Positions 12,834 through 23,749 of a stretch of DNA of 64,000 nt are shown here, piece by piece. Positions within the stretch are counted from its first letter, which is position 1. Every line of letters starts with the position of its first letter. The notes under the pieces were generated by a model that saw nothing but the letters and a program-made list of their open reading frames with translations, was not told where the DNA came from and searched no databases. The DNA is from Ligula intestinalis (lineage: Eukaryota > Platyhelminthes > Cestoda > Diphyllobothriidea > Diphyllobothriidae). Position numbers and translations under genes: made by a program. The stretch is from assembly GCA_036362985.1 (NCBI GenBank), contig JAYGXS010000004.1, positions 68,816,062 through 68,880,061 of the forward strand, in the 5' to 3' direction.

Positions 12834-13370
12834 ATATACGAATCTACTTATGATAATATGCACATCATATTTTGACTAAAGAAAAGTTCTTTCTATAGAA
12901 AGCAAGCCGTTGCTTCAAATTTTCAACTTAACAAAAAAATTTAATTCATCGTTATAACTAAAAGCTATTTTCTACATCTTCATAACTTCGAGATTATCAA
13001 GAAAATTTAATATTTCTTTACAAACACTTAGTATTTTCTATAGTTCTTTGACGTACGTAATATGCCTAATGCTCTTCATTTTTATGTTTAATTTTTTTTA
13101 ATGCATCTACACTGGTATTCGACTAATGATCAAACTTTTACAAAGTTATGAATGTTGCACTGTGTTAAACGACCTATCTAGAAGCAAAAACCATAGGCAG
13201 GGAAAATAAGCGCGTTAGCTTAGATCCTTATACACAAAGTAAAATTTCGTAGAGTGACGTTTGACCCACAACTTTCACTTTGCAGCCCTGTATCATCTTT
13301 TTCCAAAATTGCATTTTTGAAGGACCTTTGGTGAAACACGCAAGTTGGATAAAGAGTAGCATACTACTCA
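12834..13370. repeat. Direct repeat R2, left copy (537 bp)
   Basis: Starts ATATACGAATCTACTTATGA and recurs at 13995-14530 with about 90% identity by eye. Shared blocks include CACTGGTATTCGACTAATGA and GAGTGACGTTTGACCC. Noncoding. Confidence 0.9.
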
Positions 13371-13513
13371 ATTAAAGAAAACAAGGTTATTTGAAAAAAA
13401 AGTATTTGATGTTCCAGTTTAAGGGTCGACTTTGTGAAACATATTATTAGCTTTTGTTTATGTTTCTTTTACAATTAAGCGGGCACAAACACGTTGTCTC
13501 GATTTCTGGTATT
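13361..13513. repeat. R2 downstream segment, recurring at 21425
   Basis: About 150 bp following the left R2 copy (CTCAATTAAAGAAAACAAGG... GTTGTCTCGATTTCTGGTA) that recur at 21425-21574 but not after the right R2 copy. It is therefore internal sequence of the original element. Confidence 0.75.
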
Positions 13514-13547
13514 TACGTTTAAAGTGTAGCTTAAGAGTAACTGCTTC

Positions 13548-13994
13548 ATGTCTCCGATCGGCATGCCGATTGGAAACTCTTTTTTAACAATCTCGTCACA
13601 CAAACATTCGGCGGTTTCTGTGAGGGGAATGTTGGTGAGACAGCGGCATCAAGCATCCAAAGGCCACCGACACAGTCTGAAGACGTTGACACCTTGCGTC
13701 CTCACACAACCCAACAAAACCCGAGACGAGGACCACTGGATGACATTAACCAATTGTCTGACTCCTTCCCCTTCCCCTCTCTCCCACCCCCATTTCTCTG
13801 TCCCCAATTAAGACTAAAATCTGATCCTCTTGATCCCCCCTTGATCCTTTTACACCGCTCGCCCCCCTATCCCCTCTTGTTACTACTGATTGGTTTGCCT
13901 AAAACTTTCGTTAACTCTACCCTCCCTTATATTACTGTATTGCCTGATGATGAATTAATCGAAAACGTTCGTTCGCTTAACTTGACGTCCTTAA
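13548..13994 (+). repeat. GC-rich insert, LINE/SINE-like 3' sequence
   Basis: GC-richer than the flanks, with C-rich runs (13770-13880). The stretch TTACTACTGATTGGTTTGCC and the following TTATATTACTGTA recur at 16105-16155 in diverged form. Near the end CTGATGATGAATTAATCGAA followed by AACGTTCG resembles the CTGANGA...GAAA spacing of retroelement termini. The overlapping open frames here are low-complexity and unlikely to be coding. Confidence 0.45.
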
Positions 13995-14530
13995 ATATAC
14001 GTATCTACTTATGATAATATGCACATAATATTTTGACTAAAAAAGTTATCTTTATACAAAGCAAACCGTTGCTTCAAATTTTCAACCTAACAACAAATTT
14101 TAATTTATTTTTTTAACTTAGAGCTATTTTTTACGTCTTCAGAACTTCGGGATTATCGAGAAAATTTTATTTTTCTTTACAAGCACTTAGTATTTCCTAT
14201 AGTTCTTTGACGTATGTAATATGCCTAATGCTCTTCATTTTTATGATTAATTTTTTCTCAATGCATTCACACTGGTATTCGACTAATGATCAAACTTTTA
14301 CAAAGTAATGAATGTTGCACGGTGTTAAGCGACTTATCTAGAAGCCAAAACGATAGGCAGGGAAAATAAGTGCGTTAGCTTTGATCCTTATACACAAAGT
14401 CAAGTTTCGTAGAGTGACGTTTGACCCAATAACTTTCACTTTGCAGCCCTGTATCATCTTTTTCCAAAATTACATTTTTGAAGGACATTTGGTGAAACGC
14501 GCAAGTGGGATAAAGAGTAGCATACTACTT
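13995..14530. repeat. Direct repeat R2, right copy
   Basis: Same orientation and length as 12834-13370. The two copies flank a 620 bp centre in the manner of LTRs, but I see no polyprotein, primer-binding site or polypurine tract. Confidence 0.9.
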
Positions 14531-14729
14531 AGTTTATTTAAAGCAAGCGTAGATGGCAGGGTTAATTAAATTCAACAAAGTTCGCGATGGCTTTTCAACT
14601 GCATCCCCTCGTTGCATAAGTCAGCAAATTGAATGTCACAGAATGTTGAAGTTTTACAACAGGCGTCTTAATTCTGTAGAAATAATGGTAAACTGAACGA
14701 AAGTACAATAAATCAGCCTATAGGAAAAA

Positions 14730-14960
14730 AAAGCTGGGAGGAAGTTGGCGCACACCAAGTCGTGACCAACACTAGGCACGTAGTTTGCAAGGTAGTTGGA
14801 GATTGATCATGTGGTATAGCTGCTTGCGCAGGTCGGGTTTCTCCCGCCGTCCATAGGCCACTTCCAAGTAGCGCCAGGTCCGATTTTTCGTGCCCGAGCA
14901 AGTGCTCGGAAAGCTGTTTAGAGGTCGACCGAGTAACCACTGTCTAGCAGGTGTTTGTTG
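14730..14960 (-). repeat. PLE-B 3' fragment
   Basis: Minus-strand match to the C-terminal end of PLE-B copies: GGCCACTTCCAAGTAGCG and GTGCCCGAGCAAGTGCTCGG correspond to CTGCCTCCAGGTAGCATAAG and GTGCCCGAACAAGTACTCGG at 6078-6133. Only the extreme C-terminus is kept. Confidence 0.55.
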
Positions 14961-15097
14961 GTCGATAATCGCTACTTAACTATGACATGCTGTTAAAAAT
15001 CCGTCGTGAAATGTGCTGAATTCAATAAATTCTGCTTTCTATGGTTGTTTTAAATTCGCACAGGAGACAATTGCTTCACTCATATTTTTACTCATCT

Positions 15098-15235
15098 TTT
15101 AAATTTCCTAAGAAATTAATTGTTGTCTGTTATTTTAATCAGTATATTTAAGGTCTTTAGACGTAGACCAAAATTTAACGTATATATAAGGGTTTAAACT
15201 CGTCAACCACTGCGAAATATTCACTTCCTGCCGAC
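15098..15235 (+). repeat. Short dispersed repeat, also at 47590-47700 (minus)
   Basis: ATCAGTATATTTAAGGTCTT, then GTAGACCAAAATTTA and GGTTTAAACTCGTCAACCAC match the reverse complement of 47690-47585 and the interior of M2 (47450-47495). It abuts the left end of element M1. Confidence 0.55.
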
Positions 15236-15256
15236 AAACAGACTTAAGTAGTCTAA

Positions 15257-15562
15257 ATTGATGATGTAACTTGCCATAATTACAGCCCAGGTACCAGCTA
15301 AAAAGCACTGTTACGTGTTTTTGCCGGTATTCTGCCGCTGCTTGACACAGCTGCGAGGAGTTCGGCTCATCAGTGGGTTCCCCAGCTTTTTTTTGTCTGC
15401 TTTCTGGTTGATATACCGGTTTTGAAAGTGCAGTTTTTCAATCTCCACTGATGAGCCGGACTCCTCGCAGCTGTGTCAAGCAGCGGCAAAATACCAACGA
15501 AACACGTGTCTTGGCATTTTAGCTAATACCTCGGCTGTTAGAATGATAATTAACAACATATT
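15257..15562. mobile_element. MITE-like palindromic element M1
   Basis: A foldback element of about 306 bp: arms 15257-15377 and 15446-15562 are inverted copies, with the inner 90 bp near-identical (CTTGACACAGCTGCGAGGAG against its complement) and a 68 bp centre. The outer tip ATTGATGATGTAAC and the AGCC block match the terminal inverted repeats of M2 at 47324-47536, so the two form a family. No open frame; a non-autonomous DNA transposon is the simplest reading, though no clear target-site duplication is seen. Confidence 0.75.
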
Positions 15563-15605
15563 TTACCATATGTTGTAATCTAGTTTGTTCCTGTGCCAAC
15601 ACTGG

Positions 15606-16060
15606 TTATTTCCTCATATTACGTGTTAAGAAGAGAAGGCAGAACAAGACAGCTGGAAGTACTTTAGCGTCAGTTGTACTAGCACACAAGCTCTGTTTCC
15701 TGTGTGTCCAGCAGCTTGTTTTCGGTGGTTGGTCTGGTCTCGGCAGTAGAGTCGCAGGTCGTCGGCAGCGTCTCGAACACAAAGTGGCCGCCTTCAGCGG
15801 TGGCAGCATATTAAAGAGTCAGTGGTCTTTTTTCCCTATATGTTCTCCACGAGCGGCCTCTACAGGCTGCCCTCATACCTCCAGCCATCGTGTCCTAAGG
15901 TGACCGGTGGCGCCCTTGGTGACGCACGCACGTACCTGCGTTTTTTCATGGCCCTTGTCATGCGTGACCTCAGAACCTGGTCAGCGGCGGTCTCGCGTGT
16001 TCAATCGTTGTTATCCTGCCTCGAGACGGCGCGAAGACTGGTCCCTAGTTATTACTGAAA
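15606..16060. other. GC-richer unassigned segment
   Basis: Frames at 15606-15809 (minus) and 15822-16058 (plus) are open for 67 and 78 codons, but neither shows a domain I recognise. The higher GC suggests a fragment of a GC-rich retroelement rather than a host exon. Confidence 0.35.
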
Positions 16061-16062
16061 GC

Positions 16063-16200
16063 CAACCCTTTGATCCCTAAACATCTCTCGCCCTCTCATT
16101 ACTACTGATTGGTTTCTTAAGCGGTTGTTGATTCTACTCTCTCTTATATTATTTTAGTTGCTTTTTAATAAATGTGTGAACACGTTTCTTTGCCCAACGT
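16063..16200 (+). repeat. LINE/SINE-like 3' segment with AATAAA
   Basis: Shares TTACTACTGATTGGTTTC and CTTATATTA blocks with 13880-13945 and ends with TTTTTAATAAATGTGTGAAC, which includes a polyadenylation-type signal. Probably the 3' end of a retroelement family. Confidence 0.4.
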
Positions 16201-16337
16201 AATTTTTAGAACAAAATAAATTCATCTGAATGTATAATTATCTGCCATGCTTAAAGCACACGTATTAACTCAGAGTTAGGACAAGCATGTTTCATAAGTT
16301 TGACACACTGCTTTTCTCAAGGGACAATTTAAAATTG

Positions 16338-16489
16338 ATGCTTATTTTAGTTGACCCAGTTGTGAAAAAATTTGCGGCATTCGGCGGGATTTGAACCCGC
16401 ATAGGAGGGAGGCATTTTACGCAAGCCAACGCTCTACCTTTTTGAGCTACGAATGTCGCGCTTCACACCGTGTGCATAATCACCTCTTT
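16338..16489 (-). mobile_element. tRNA-derived SINE, family T, copy 1
   Basis: On the minus strand the head reads like a tRNA: box A GTAGCTCAAAAAGGTAGAGC (16453-16434) and box B GGGTTCAAATCCC (about 16403-16391), with a GCGACATTCG/CGAATGCCGC acceptor-like pairing. A tail follows that is shared by the other copies (TTTTTTCACAACTGGGTCAA). The anticodon arm is irregular, so this is a SINE head or tRNA pseudogene rather than a working tRNA. The 5' flank CACGGTGTGAAG also recurs in copies 2 and 3. Confidence 0.75.
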
Positions 16490-16494
16490 CCGAG

Positions 16495-16935
16495 TTTTTG
16501 TTCGGGCATAAACAACTCGTACCTTACGCTACCTGGAAGTAGTCTACAAACGGCTTTTTAAGCTCAACCTATGAAAACAAGTGGAGACTGTGGTGAACCT
16601 AACTCTGCCGTGCTAATACTGCCTCTCTGTTTACACATTTCCTTCACCATCATTTTGGCTTAAACGTTTTTCCCTCAGTTTTTGCTGCCCAAAGCGTTTT
16701 AAATGTCTAACTTACTTGATTGCCTCTCGACCATTTTCTGTGACCTTGCTGTTTTTTATCGATTTTTCTGTATTAATTCAATTTTGTATTTTCTCTGACG
16801 TTATTGACGTTACGCAACAAGAGGAAGCAACTGATGAGCATGCTTGAAATTAATGGATCGAACAAATGCTGCTGTTTACACAATCTTCGAAATTGCACCA
16901 GGGAAAATAGGCTTTAAAAAGCAACACAACGTTAA
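16495..16935 (+). repeat. PLE-B 3' end, plus strand
   Basis: GTTCGGGCATAAACAACTCG followed by TACCTTACGCTACCTGGAAG matches the C-terminal coding end of PLE-B. The remaining 350 bp match its 3' region at 44340-44730 and the complements at 5745 and 50095. It includes CTGATGAGCATGCTTGAAAT at 16831-16850 and the terminal GCTGCTGTTTACACAATCTT. The coding part is only about 40 codons. Confidence 0.7.
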
Positions 16936-18950
16936 TTTTTAAACTTAGCCCTTGCACATTTTTATTCTAAAAGTTGCGCCAAATTAGCTCAAATTTCCAG
17001 CTACTACCCGTGGCGACAGGACGGATGGAATAACCTATTAATTAAACCACAATTTTTATTACCGAGTGCATCAAAGAGACCCATCAAAGGACGGCGGCGG
17101 GATGTGTTGGTGTATAACATATCTTGAGATTTTGCTCCACGTTTGGTAATCCGTAGTTTCTGCTTTAGAGCACATTCAAAAAACCCCTGGACGGGCCAGC
17201 TCGGGCCAAATATCCTGCAGACAGCTACTGCCTACGCAAGTCCAAAATGTGTAACATAGATTGCAACCATACAGCTAAGATTGTCTGCTAAAACAAATAG
17301 ATTCACCAGGATAGTGTTTCTTTTCCCTAATCATGACAAAACTATTTTCAGAGAATGCTTTCGAATATAAATGCAATGTAGGCTGGAAAATTTATGCAAA
17401 ATAATATCAGAGATTAATTTTCACAGACTTCAACGTTTCAGATAGTGCGCTTCGATTATTTTTGCTGGCTGATGTTTTGCCGATGTATGCAAGTAAACTT
17501 AAGGTGTTTTTTACTGGTTGGATTATAGCTAGAATAAATATCGCTTTTTCACAATAATTTTGGAAATAATGAGCAAAAAATCAGACGCAGCCGAGAAGCA
17601 TGCTAAGTGAACGCCTCCATGCTTAGCACGCTATATAAAACTTTAATTAAAAGACTTTCAATCACTGTCTTTTTAATATAGTTACAAGGGCTCACGTTAG
17701 GGTAAAATTCGTCGGTCGCCTTTAGCTTTGAGATTTTCAACAAATAGGCAATATGTTCTCCGCCTGTGGCTGATCTTCATCAAAAAACCACTGAAAAGTA
17801 AAAAATCTGCTGGGTAGCAAAAATAACGCCTAGAGAAATTAAAATATAATAGTGGGACTAAGATATGTAATATTGTACAAATAAATCTTCAAGGATCAGT
17901 TAAACAACACAGAAACTAAATTGGCATTGAGTTTATATTAAATAAATATATTTCGAGCACATACGTCTTAAATCATTGCAAAACCGTCTAGAGAAAATGA
18001 GGGACGCTTTTCAAGAATTTACAACAGCCCTAAATGTTTTTTCATTTATTAGACTCCCGATACTCGGAAAGTAAAAAAAAGACTTACGTCAAGTTGTATA
18101 GCTAAAATACAATATTAGAATGAGAAAAGCATGCCTAGACGCTATGAAACAAATATTTGAAGCGCTTCCGTACTTTAAATAATCCTTAACTCCTCTTTTT
18201 CTAGTATATTATTCAAAAGACGAAGTTTTACTTTTTTCATTGGATAAAAATCAGTAGTTACATACATCTAGTTATGATAGCGTTGAAAATTCACGGCATT
18301 CGCATTAAATATATTTACAGGCTGCCTACCACACATTGACGAAAATTCTACTTAGTTAAAGAAGCATCTTTCTTCTAACGAAGGAATCCTTGGGCTTATA
18401 CGTCATAACTTATAAGCTTTATTATAATAACTTTATGAAGAGTCGAAAATTCAAAAAATCTTGTTCTATATCGTTTATTTATGGTTCCATCTAACGAAGG
18501 ATAAAAATAATTAACTAACAATATAGTAAGAATTTATAACAAATAAAAATTGTCAGTGATTTTTCGACTGTTCGATTGCCTGTGATGTCTAGTCAATATG
18601 GAAGGTATCATTCCCTTATGGTTAACCTGTCTATGTGAGAGCCAAGCAGAAAATTCACTTTTGTGTTATATTAGACGGTATGTTTTAGATTAGTTCAGAC
18701 CTCTTCAGATAAGCGCAAAGATCTTTTTAGCCAGAATTGCGGTCCAAAATATTGGCAAAAGTGTTAATGCCTAAAAGAACGCAACCGGAAACTTTGGTAT
18801 TTATTTTAGCCGTTCACTATATGAGAACAATACCATAGTAAACGTTTAAAAGAAACATTACTCTGCAAAGTTATGGTGTTGATTCGCTGCCTAGGAATCT
18901 CAGTGAACCAAAGATGCCCTTCAGAGCGTCGACCAACACCTGATCTCACT
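16936..18950. other. Unassigned AT-rich intergenic sequence
   Basis: No open frame of note and no repeat shared with other parts of the window that I could detect by eye. 17580-17630 contains a short inverted repeat around GCATGCTAAGTGA. Confidence 0.5.
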
Positions 18951-19039
18951 TGCCGCAAGACGGCAGTGGCTTAAAGACTAAGAGTTCAGGAAAACGGCCA
19001 ACTCTATGCAAGACCCGAACTTCAACAACAACCACCCTA

Positions 19040-19850
19040 TCAGTCACAAACGTAGCTGAGCGCTATTCTGGCGCGTCGAGACGCATTGCATCCAAGCGCA
19101 AGACAAATTTGGTGAATTAAAACGCCTTCGACGGGTACTGTGAGCAACTTTTTCAACCAGTGCATACGAAAACGCAACAAGAAGCCACATCCAACTGGCC
19201 CAAACGTTTGGTGAGGTCTTCCGTACGTGAAGAATGTATCGGCAGTCGTCAGCCACCTGCTTACTCCACTTTCAGTTGGAGTTGCATACAAGACAGAAGC
19301 AACCCTCAGGGGTCAGGTAATGAGACCGAAAGACCCACTGCCATGGCAAGAAACGACTGGAGTAATTGACTGGATCTGGTGCAATTATTGTCCAAGCAAC
19401 CATGCCGGAGAAACAGGGCGATAATTCCGGATGCGTATGCCCTAGCACGCAGCGGCGGCGAGAAACAAAGACGCTAACTTCAGGTTCCAGCTCACTAGAC
19501 AGAACGGCCATAATTGCAAGTCAAACTAGGCAGAACTCGCAAGAAGTGAAGACCGTGTGAGCCGCGAGCCGGTCGACTCATGGTTTTCAGGCCCACAGTC
19601 CATGAAAAATCGCAAAGAATTGCTGTTCTGATACTGTGCACTGAGTAATTGTCTGAGCAGAAAAATCAGTCTCGTGAGATGGGCCGGGCCCAGCAAGAAC
19701 TCTGACGACAGCGAAAATAATTGTCGCGCAATTTTCAAATCTGAATCCGACAAGGACAACGAACTTGAGGAACTTAATGACTCAAAAGCAGACGGCCACG
19801 CCATCACCATACAAAATGAAAACCCAAGCTCTGGTAACAGTTGCTTGTAA
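19040..19850 (+). pseudogene. PLE-C relic: connecting region, GIY-YIG, C-tail
   Basis: Plus-strand frames give, in order: FFNQCIRKRNKKP (about 19145-19185); YVKNVSAVVSHLLTPLSVGV (19221-19283); EATLRGQVMRPKDPLPWQET (19294-19353); then a nuclease relic DWIWCNYCPSNHAGETGR (19370-19424), which corresponds to VYRIWCSCGQSNYVGETGK. Farther on are SREPVDSWFSGPQS (about 19564-19605) and a Ser/Asp-rich tail (19690-19850). Two tyrosines of the nuclease motif are replaced and several stops and frameshifts occur. The RT is absent. Confidence 0.75.
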
Positions 19851-20254
19851 TTATAGTATGCATGCGGATAACCAGTAGCAACTTTAAATATCGCGCAATT
19901 TCTGCATGTATCATCGCAATCAGTGCATGACCCACACCCTTTTACGGTTTCTGGATTCTCAACAGAATCCAAAATGTCAGGAAAATAATATTTTTGTTCT
20001 AGTGATGTAACCTTGTAGTTCCAAATCAGACGATCAGAGTGACAGCTCGCCGAATTTGAAGGCCATCGATACCACCAAGCGTTAGCGACTCGTGAAAGTT
20101 TTTTATAGGCAGGACCTGTTCTCGTGAGAGTTTTCTTCCCACATATGCCCTCGAGGGTCAACCTCGAAATCCTTTCTAAAAAGAGGATCTCGTCACAAAA
20201 GCAGTTCATTTTCCAGTCTAATGATCTGTGATCGACATAGGCTTGAGCCTGCAT
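19526..20254 (-). CDS. Uninterrupted 242-codon frame, function unknown
   Basis: An open frame on the minus strand. Its C-terminal 110 residues lie antisense to the PLE-C tail (19526-19850), which makes chance likely for that half. The N-terminal half (about residues 1-135) lies in otherwise unassigned DNA and contains a cysteine cluster, CGSCTDCDDTCRNC, near residue 107. I recognise no domain, signal peptide or membrane segment. It could be a spurious frame or an exon remnant; a host gene is not supported. Confidence 0.15.
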   Translation of the reverse strand: MQAQAYVDHRSLDWKMNCFCDEILFLERISRLTLEGICGKKTLTRTGPAYKKLSRVANAWWYRWPSNSASCHSDRLIWNYKVTSLEQKYYFPDILDSVENPETVKGCGSCTDCDDTCRNCAIFKVATGYPHAYYNYKQLLPELGFSFCMVMAWPSAFESLSSSSSLSLSDSDLKIARQLFSLSSEFLLGPAHLTRLIFLLRQLLSAQYQNSNSLRFFMDCGPENHESTGSRLTRSSLLASSA

Positions 20255-20344
20255 ATTAACTATCCAGTTTTTGTCGTTCTGTTGAAGTCCTTCGCCTGCT
20301 TTTTAATTGTGTCCAGTCAGAACTCGGCAAAGATAGTTTTAGTA

Positions 20345-20830
20345 GAGCTTTTCATTTTTTCATGCAGAAAAGGTGGTTATAATGGGTTTGGGGGGCGAAA
20401 AAATCGAAAAGGCAATGAAGGAAAATTGAAGAAGCAGAAAGTGCAAAATGTAGATGCTTTTGTTTTCCACAGCTTATCTAACTTCAGAACGGTAAGTTGG
20501 ACCTCAGGTAGGTTGAAGTATCGACCTCCTAATCGCCATTTCCATTTTTCAGGAATTTCTAGAAATCTACATTTTGATAATCGGGGTCAGCCACAATAAG
20601 CTTAACGATAATACAGTTTAGGCAAATCTACAGGTAAAAATCAACAAAATTTCTTAAAAAAAAATAAAATAAAATGCATCTAGCAGCCACAAAAGTAAAA
20701 AACACTGCCTGCTCTCATTCCCCACCCATTAAACCCCTATAACCACCGATTACACGGGATAAATGCTGGAACTAGGGGGTTTAAGAGGTGCCGTACTTAA
20801 GCTACTCTTGACCTTTAATTTGTTTAAGTA
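20345..20830 (+). repeat. Noncoding repeat family G, copy 1
   Basis: Shares an ordered set of blocks with 37480-38030 and 62370-62935: GGTAAGTTGGACC..AGGT, GACCTCCTAA, TTTGATAATCGGGG, ATCAACAAAATTTCTTA, AATAAAATGCAT.TAGCA, CCCATTAAACCCCTATAACC and a terminal GCTGGAACTAGGGGG. No coding potential. Likely a non-autonomous element or the untranslated part of an unknown one. Confidence 0.8.
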
Positions 20831-21424
20831 ATACTCTGTTCGTTTACTTTTGGAACGTGCTTTTTCTACCCCTATTTCAATATTAGCCAAAACATGACCT
20901 GACAAATATTTAAAAATGCAAAACATCTACTCCCATGGCTCCCCTTTGGCCACTGCTACCATTGACGTTCCAATTCAACGGTCAAGGATAACTGATTGAT
21001 CATCTTGCAAGCACAGCGTGAAGAAGAAGAGTGACAGCATTTTGCAAGTACGCCCTAAATATTTGTATGAGTATTTTTAAAATCATAGGGATAAAACAAA
21101 GATAAATGGAACAATTAATCAAACCTTTTTGCGACAAAGACGCTACCAGTTTTCTAAGTCGGTCTTTTGAATATTAATCAGGTTAAAGTGGATCCAACCG
21201 GAGACCGGAATGCCATCTCTGGGTTATTAGCCGTCATCAGCCAGTCATACCGAATAAAAAATGTGAGTCGCTTGAAGCTCTTGGTCATTGAGTTTAACAG
21301 ACTACTGTCGCACCAAAATGTCCTAGCTTTGTTGGTTGAGATCGGAAATATGATAGACATGTGTGGCTTTCCGATCTGCTGCTGGTACAGTGTACGTTCC
21401 ACTTTCGCCCTAGAGCTCACATTA

Positions 21425-21574
21425 TCATACCCTCAATTAAATAAAACGAGGTTCTTTGAAAATAAGTATCTAACGTTCCAGTTTAAGGATCGACTTTGTG
21501 AAACATATGATTAGCTTTGATTTATGTTTCTTTACAATTAAGCGTGCACAAGCAAGTTGTCTCGATTTCTGGTA
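21425..21574 (+). repeat. Third copy of the R2-associated segment
   Basis: CTCAATTAAATAAAACGAGG through GTTGTCTCGATTTCTGGTAC matches 13361-13513. The 537 bp R2 repeat itself is absent next to it. The open frames at 21167-21514 span unrelated upstream DNA and are not supported. Confidence 0.75.
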
Positions 21575-22242
21575 CCCATCAGCACAGGAATTTTTTTGTA
21601 TAACAAGGAACGTTTGCTGTAACCTAAAAAGATTCTTGTTTTTTTTGCGACAACTGATCTGATATCAAACGTTTTATTCAGTAATACTGAAATATTTAAT
21701 AAAATTAGGGCAGCCTTTTTACGCCATACTACTGATAAAAATTCTTGCACTAACATACAGTGAATTGCGTTATATGCTATTTAGGTATTTGCTATGCTTG
21801 GTGACATTTTTTAAACCAAATTACAGTACACAATGCAAAACAGATGAACAACACTTTTCCGGTGAACTTACTTTGCGCATTTTATTGCCAACTCACCCAA
21901 TAAAAAGTCGGCAGGTTGCAACGAAGTAATTGGCTGAAGAGTATGCTTCTTGCTAATGTTTTTTCAACTATTTTTAGGTAGTCGTCGGGAAATAAAAAAA
22001 CTTGTTTAAAGACTCAGCTCTCGTTTCAGTGCATATGACAGATCGAACTGCCAATTGCGTCAAACAACGATAAATATTCAAAGCTTTCAAAATGCATGTT
22101 TGTTATTTCAAGAAAAGTACTGTCATTAACATTTCTCTAACTGAAGGCAAGAAACGAAAGAATGCACAACTCTCTTATGGTACACCGTATATAGATTAGC
22201 CATACGTTCAGTAAAACTATGCAAACTAACCAAACCAAGCAT

Positions 22243-22370
22243 GATTAAATCCACGGCACACGGTGAGCCTCGTAGCTCAAATGGTAGATAGTTGGCTGCG
22301 CAAAAAGCCTTCCCTGCCGTGTGGGTTTGACTGACACCGAGTCTGCTAATTTTTCAGAATTGGATCAATC
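22243..22370 (+). mobile_element. tRNA-derived SINE, family T, copy 2
   Basis: CACGGCACACGGTGAGCCTC is followed by box A GTAGCTCAAATGGTAGATAG, an anticodon-arm region GTTGGCTGCGCAAAAAGCC, a box B relic GGGTTTGACTGACACC, and the family tail TTTTTCAGAATTGGATCAAT. Same order as copies at 16338, 55898 and 56203. The T arm is mutated. Confidence 0.7.
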
Positions 22371-23747
22371 GAAATATATACAGTACGCGCCAGAATTAAT
22401 GCAACATGCAAACATATGCGAAACATTGATATTCTTTCGCTACTGGGCATTGACTCAGGTTGTGATGCTGATTATCGTGTTTTCTATTCTGAAGTTATTA
22501 AAGTTATTATAAGATGCATGATTTTGATTAACTTCATGCTGGTCACTAACAAAATGTATGAACTGTTAAAAGTTACTACTAAAATCGTATGCATTTTTAT
22601 CATTGAATTTGACTGCTTTGATAAATTCAAATATATTCTATGAAAATCATGCACGAAAAACTTATTTTTTGTTTTTGTTGGGTATAGAAATTCCGCTTTC
22701 TTCAAATCATGCGTATAAAGAAAGGGTATACTTCAGTTTAAAAAAAAAACTTTCTACATTTCCGAATAATTTTTAACCCTACTGATTGCTAGACCCTAAT
22801 TCAAAATTTACCAACTGCGCACTGTTTAAATCCTGTTTGAGAAAAATGACGTTTTCGTCAACAAATGGGGAACAAATTACACAGTTATCAATAAATATTG
22901 CAAAGTATGTGGAGCATGCGTTGTATAGTATAGGTAGCATTAATAAATTGACGGATCGGATGTTTTATGACTGAACACCTCACAATCATAAAAAGGTCAT
23001 AATTAGTAATTTTTTAAAATTGAAGGATACCCTTTCTGTAAACACAACCTTGAAAAAAGGCGAAACCTTCTAACAAACGATTACAAGAAATAATTTTTCG
23101 TGCATGTTTTCCATAAAATACATTTGAATATATAAAAGCAGTCAAATTCATTGATAAAAACGAATACTATGTAAGTATTTATTTTTTAAAAGTACACACG
23201 TTTTATAAGTAGTCAGACCAAAGCTCGTTGAAAAGCCCGCATCCTATCATGACTGAAATAACTTCAGAATAGACTACTTGATTATCAGAATCACAATCTG
23301 AGTCAATGCCGCTTTGTGGAACAGAAGCAATCTTTCGCATATGTCGGAATGGTCCACGAATTCTGGCGCGTGCAGTATAACTATCTAAAGGCCTCCATAG
23401 CCAAATCAGAGTTTATCGCAGATAAGCACAGCTCTGCAGCCATTAGGACGAAAGACGTTTGGACACTTGCTTCAATTTCCGCAATTCAAAACCCCTCATT
23501 GATTGGTCTCCGAGTGTTTCTCCCTTCGGCGTTATGATTTTATCTCAGGCACATTGTCATTAACAAATGCCCTTAACTCCTGCGCAGTGGGAAAAATCAC
23601 GTAAAATGTCCAATGCAGACGACTCCGCTCCAGTTGCATCAGTGTTCGGTATTAAACGTTAACTGTTTTCACACATTTTTATAACTTCGAACTCGTTTGC
23701 CTCTCCTAATTTTCTCATTAACTAAAAAGCCTGAAGTGTTCCCGGAA
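22371..23747. other. Unassigned AT-rich intergenic sequence
   Basis: No supported gene. Near 22520-22680 and 23100-23190 there is an inverted similarity (TTTTTATCATTGAATTTGAC against GTCAAATTCATTGATAAAAA), an imperfect palindrome with arms roughly 22585-22650 and 23095-23165, possibly a decayed foldback element. Confidence 0.4.
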
Positions 23748-23749
23748 TT

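Noticed and set aside
13548..14014. Overlapping 87- and 106-codon frames
   Set aside because: They run through C-rich low-complexity repeat sequence that recurs in broken form at 16063-16200; no domain.
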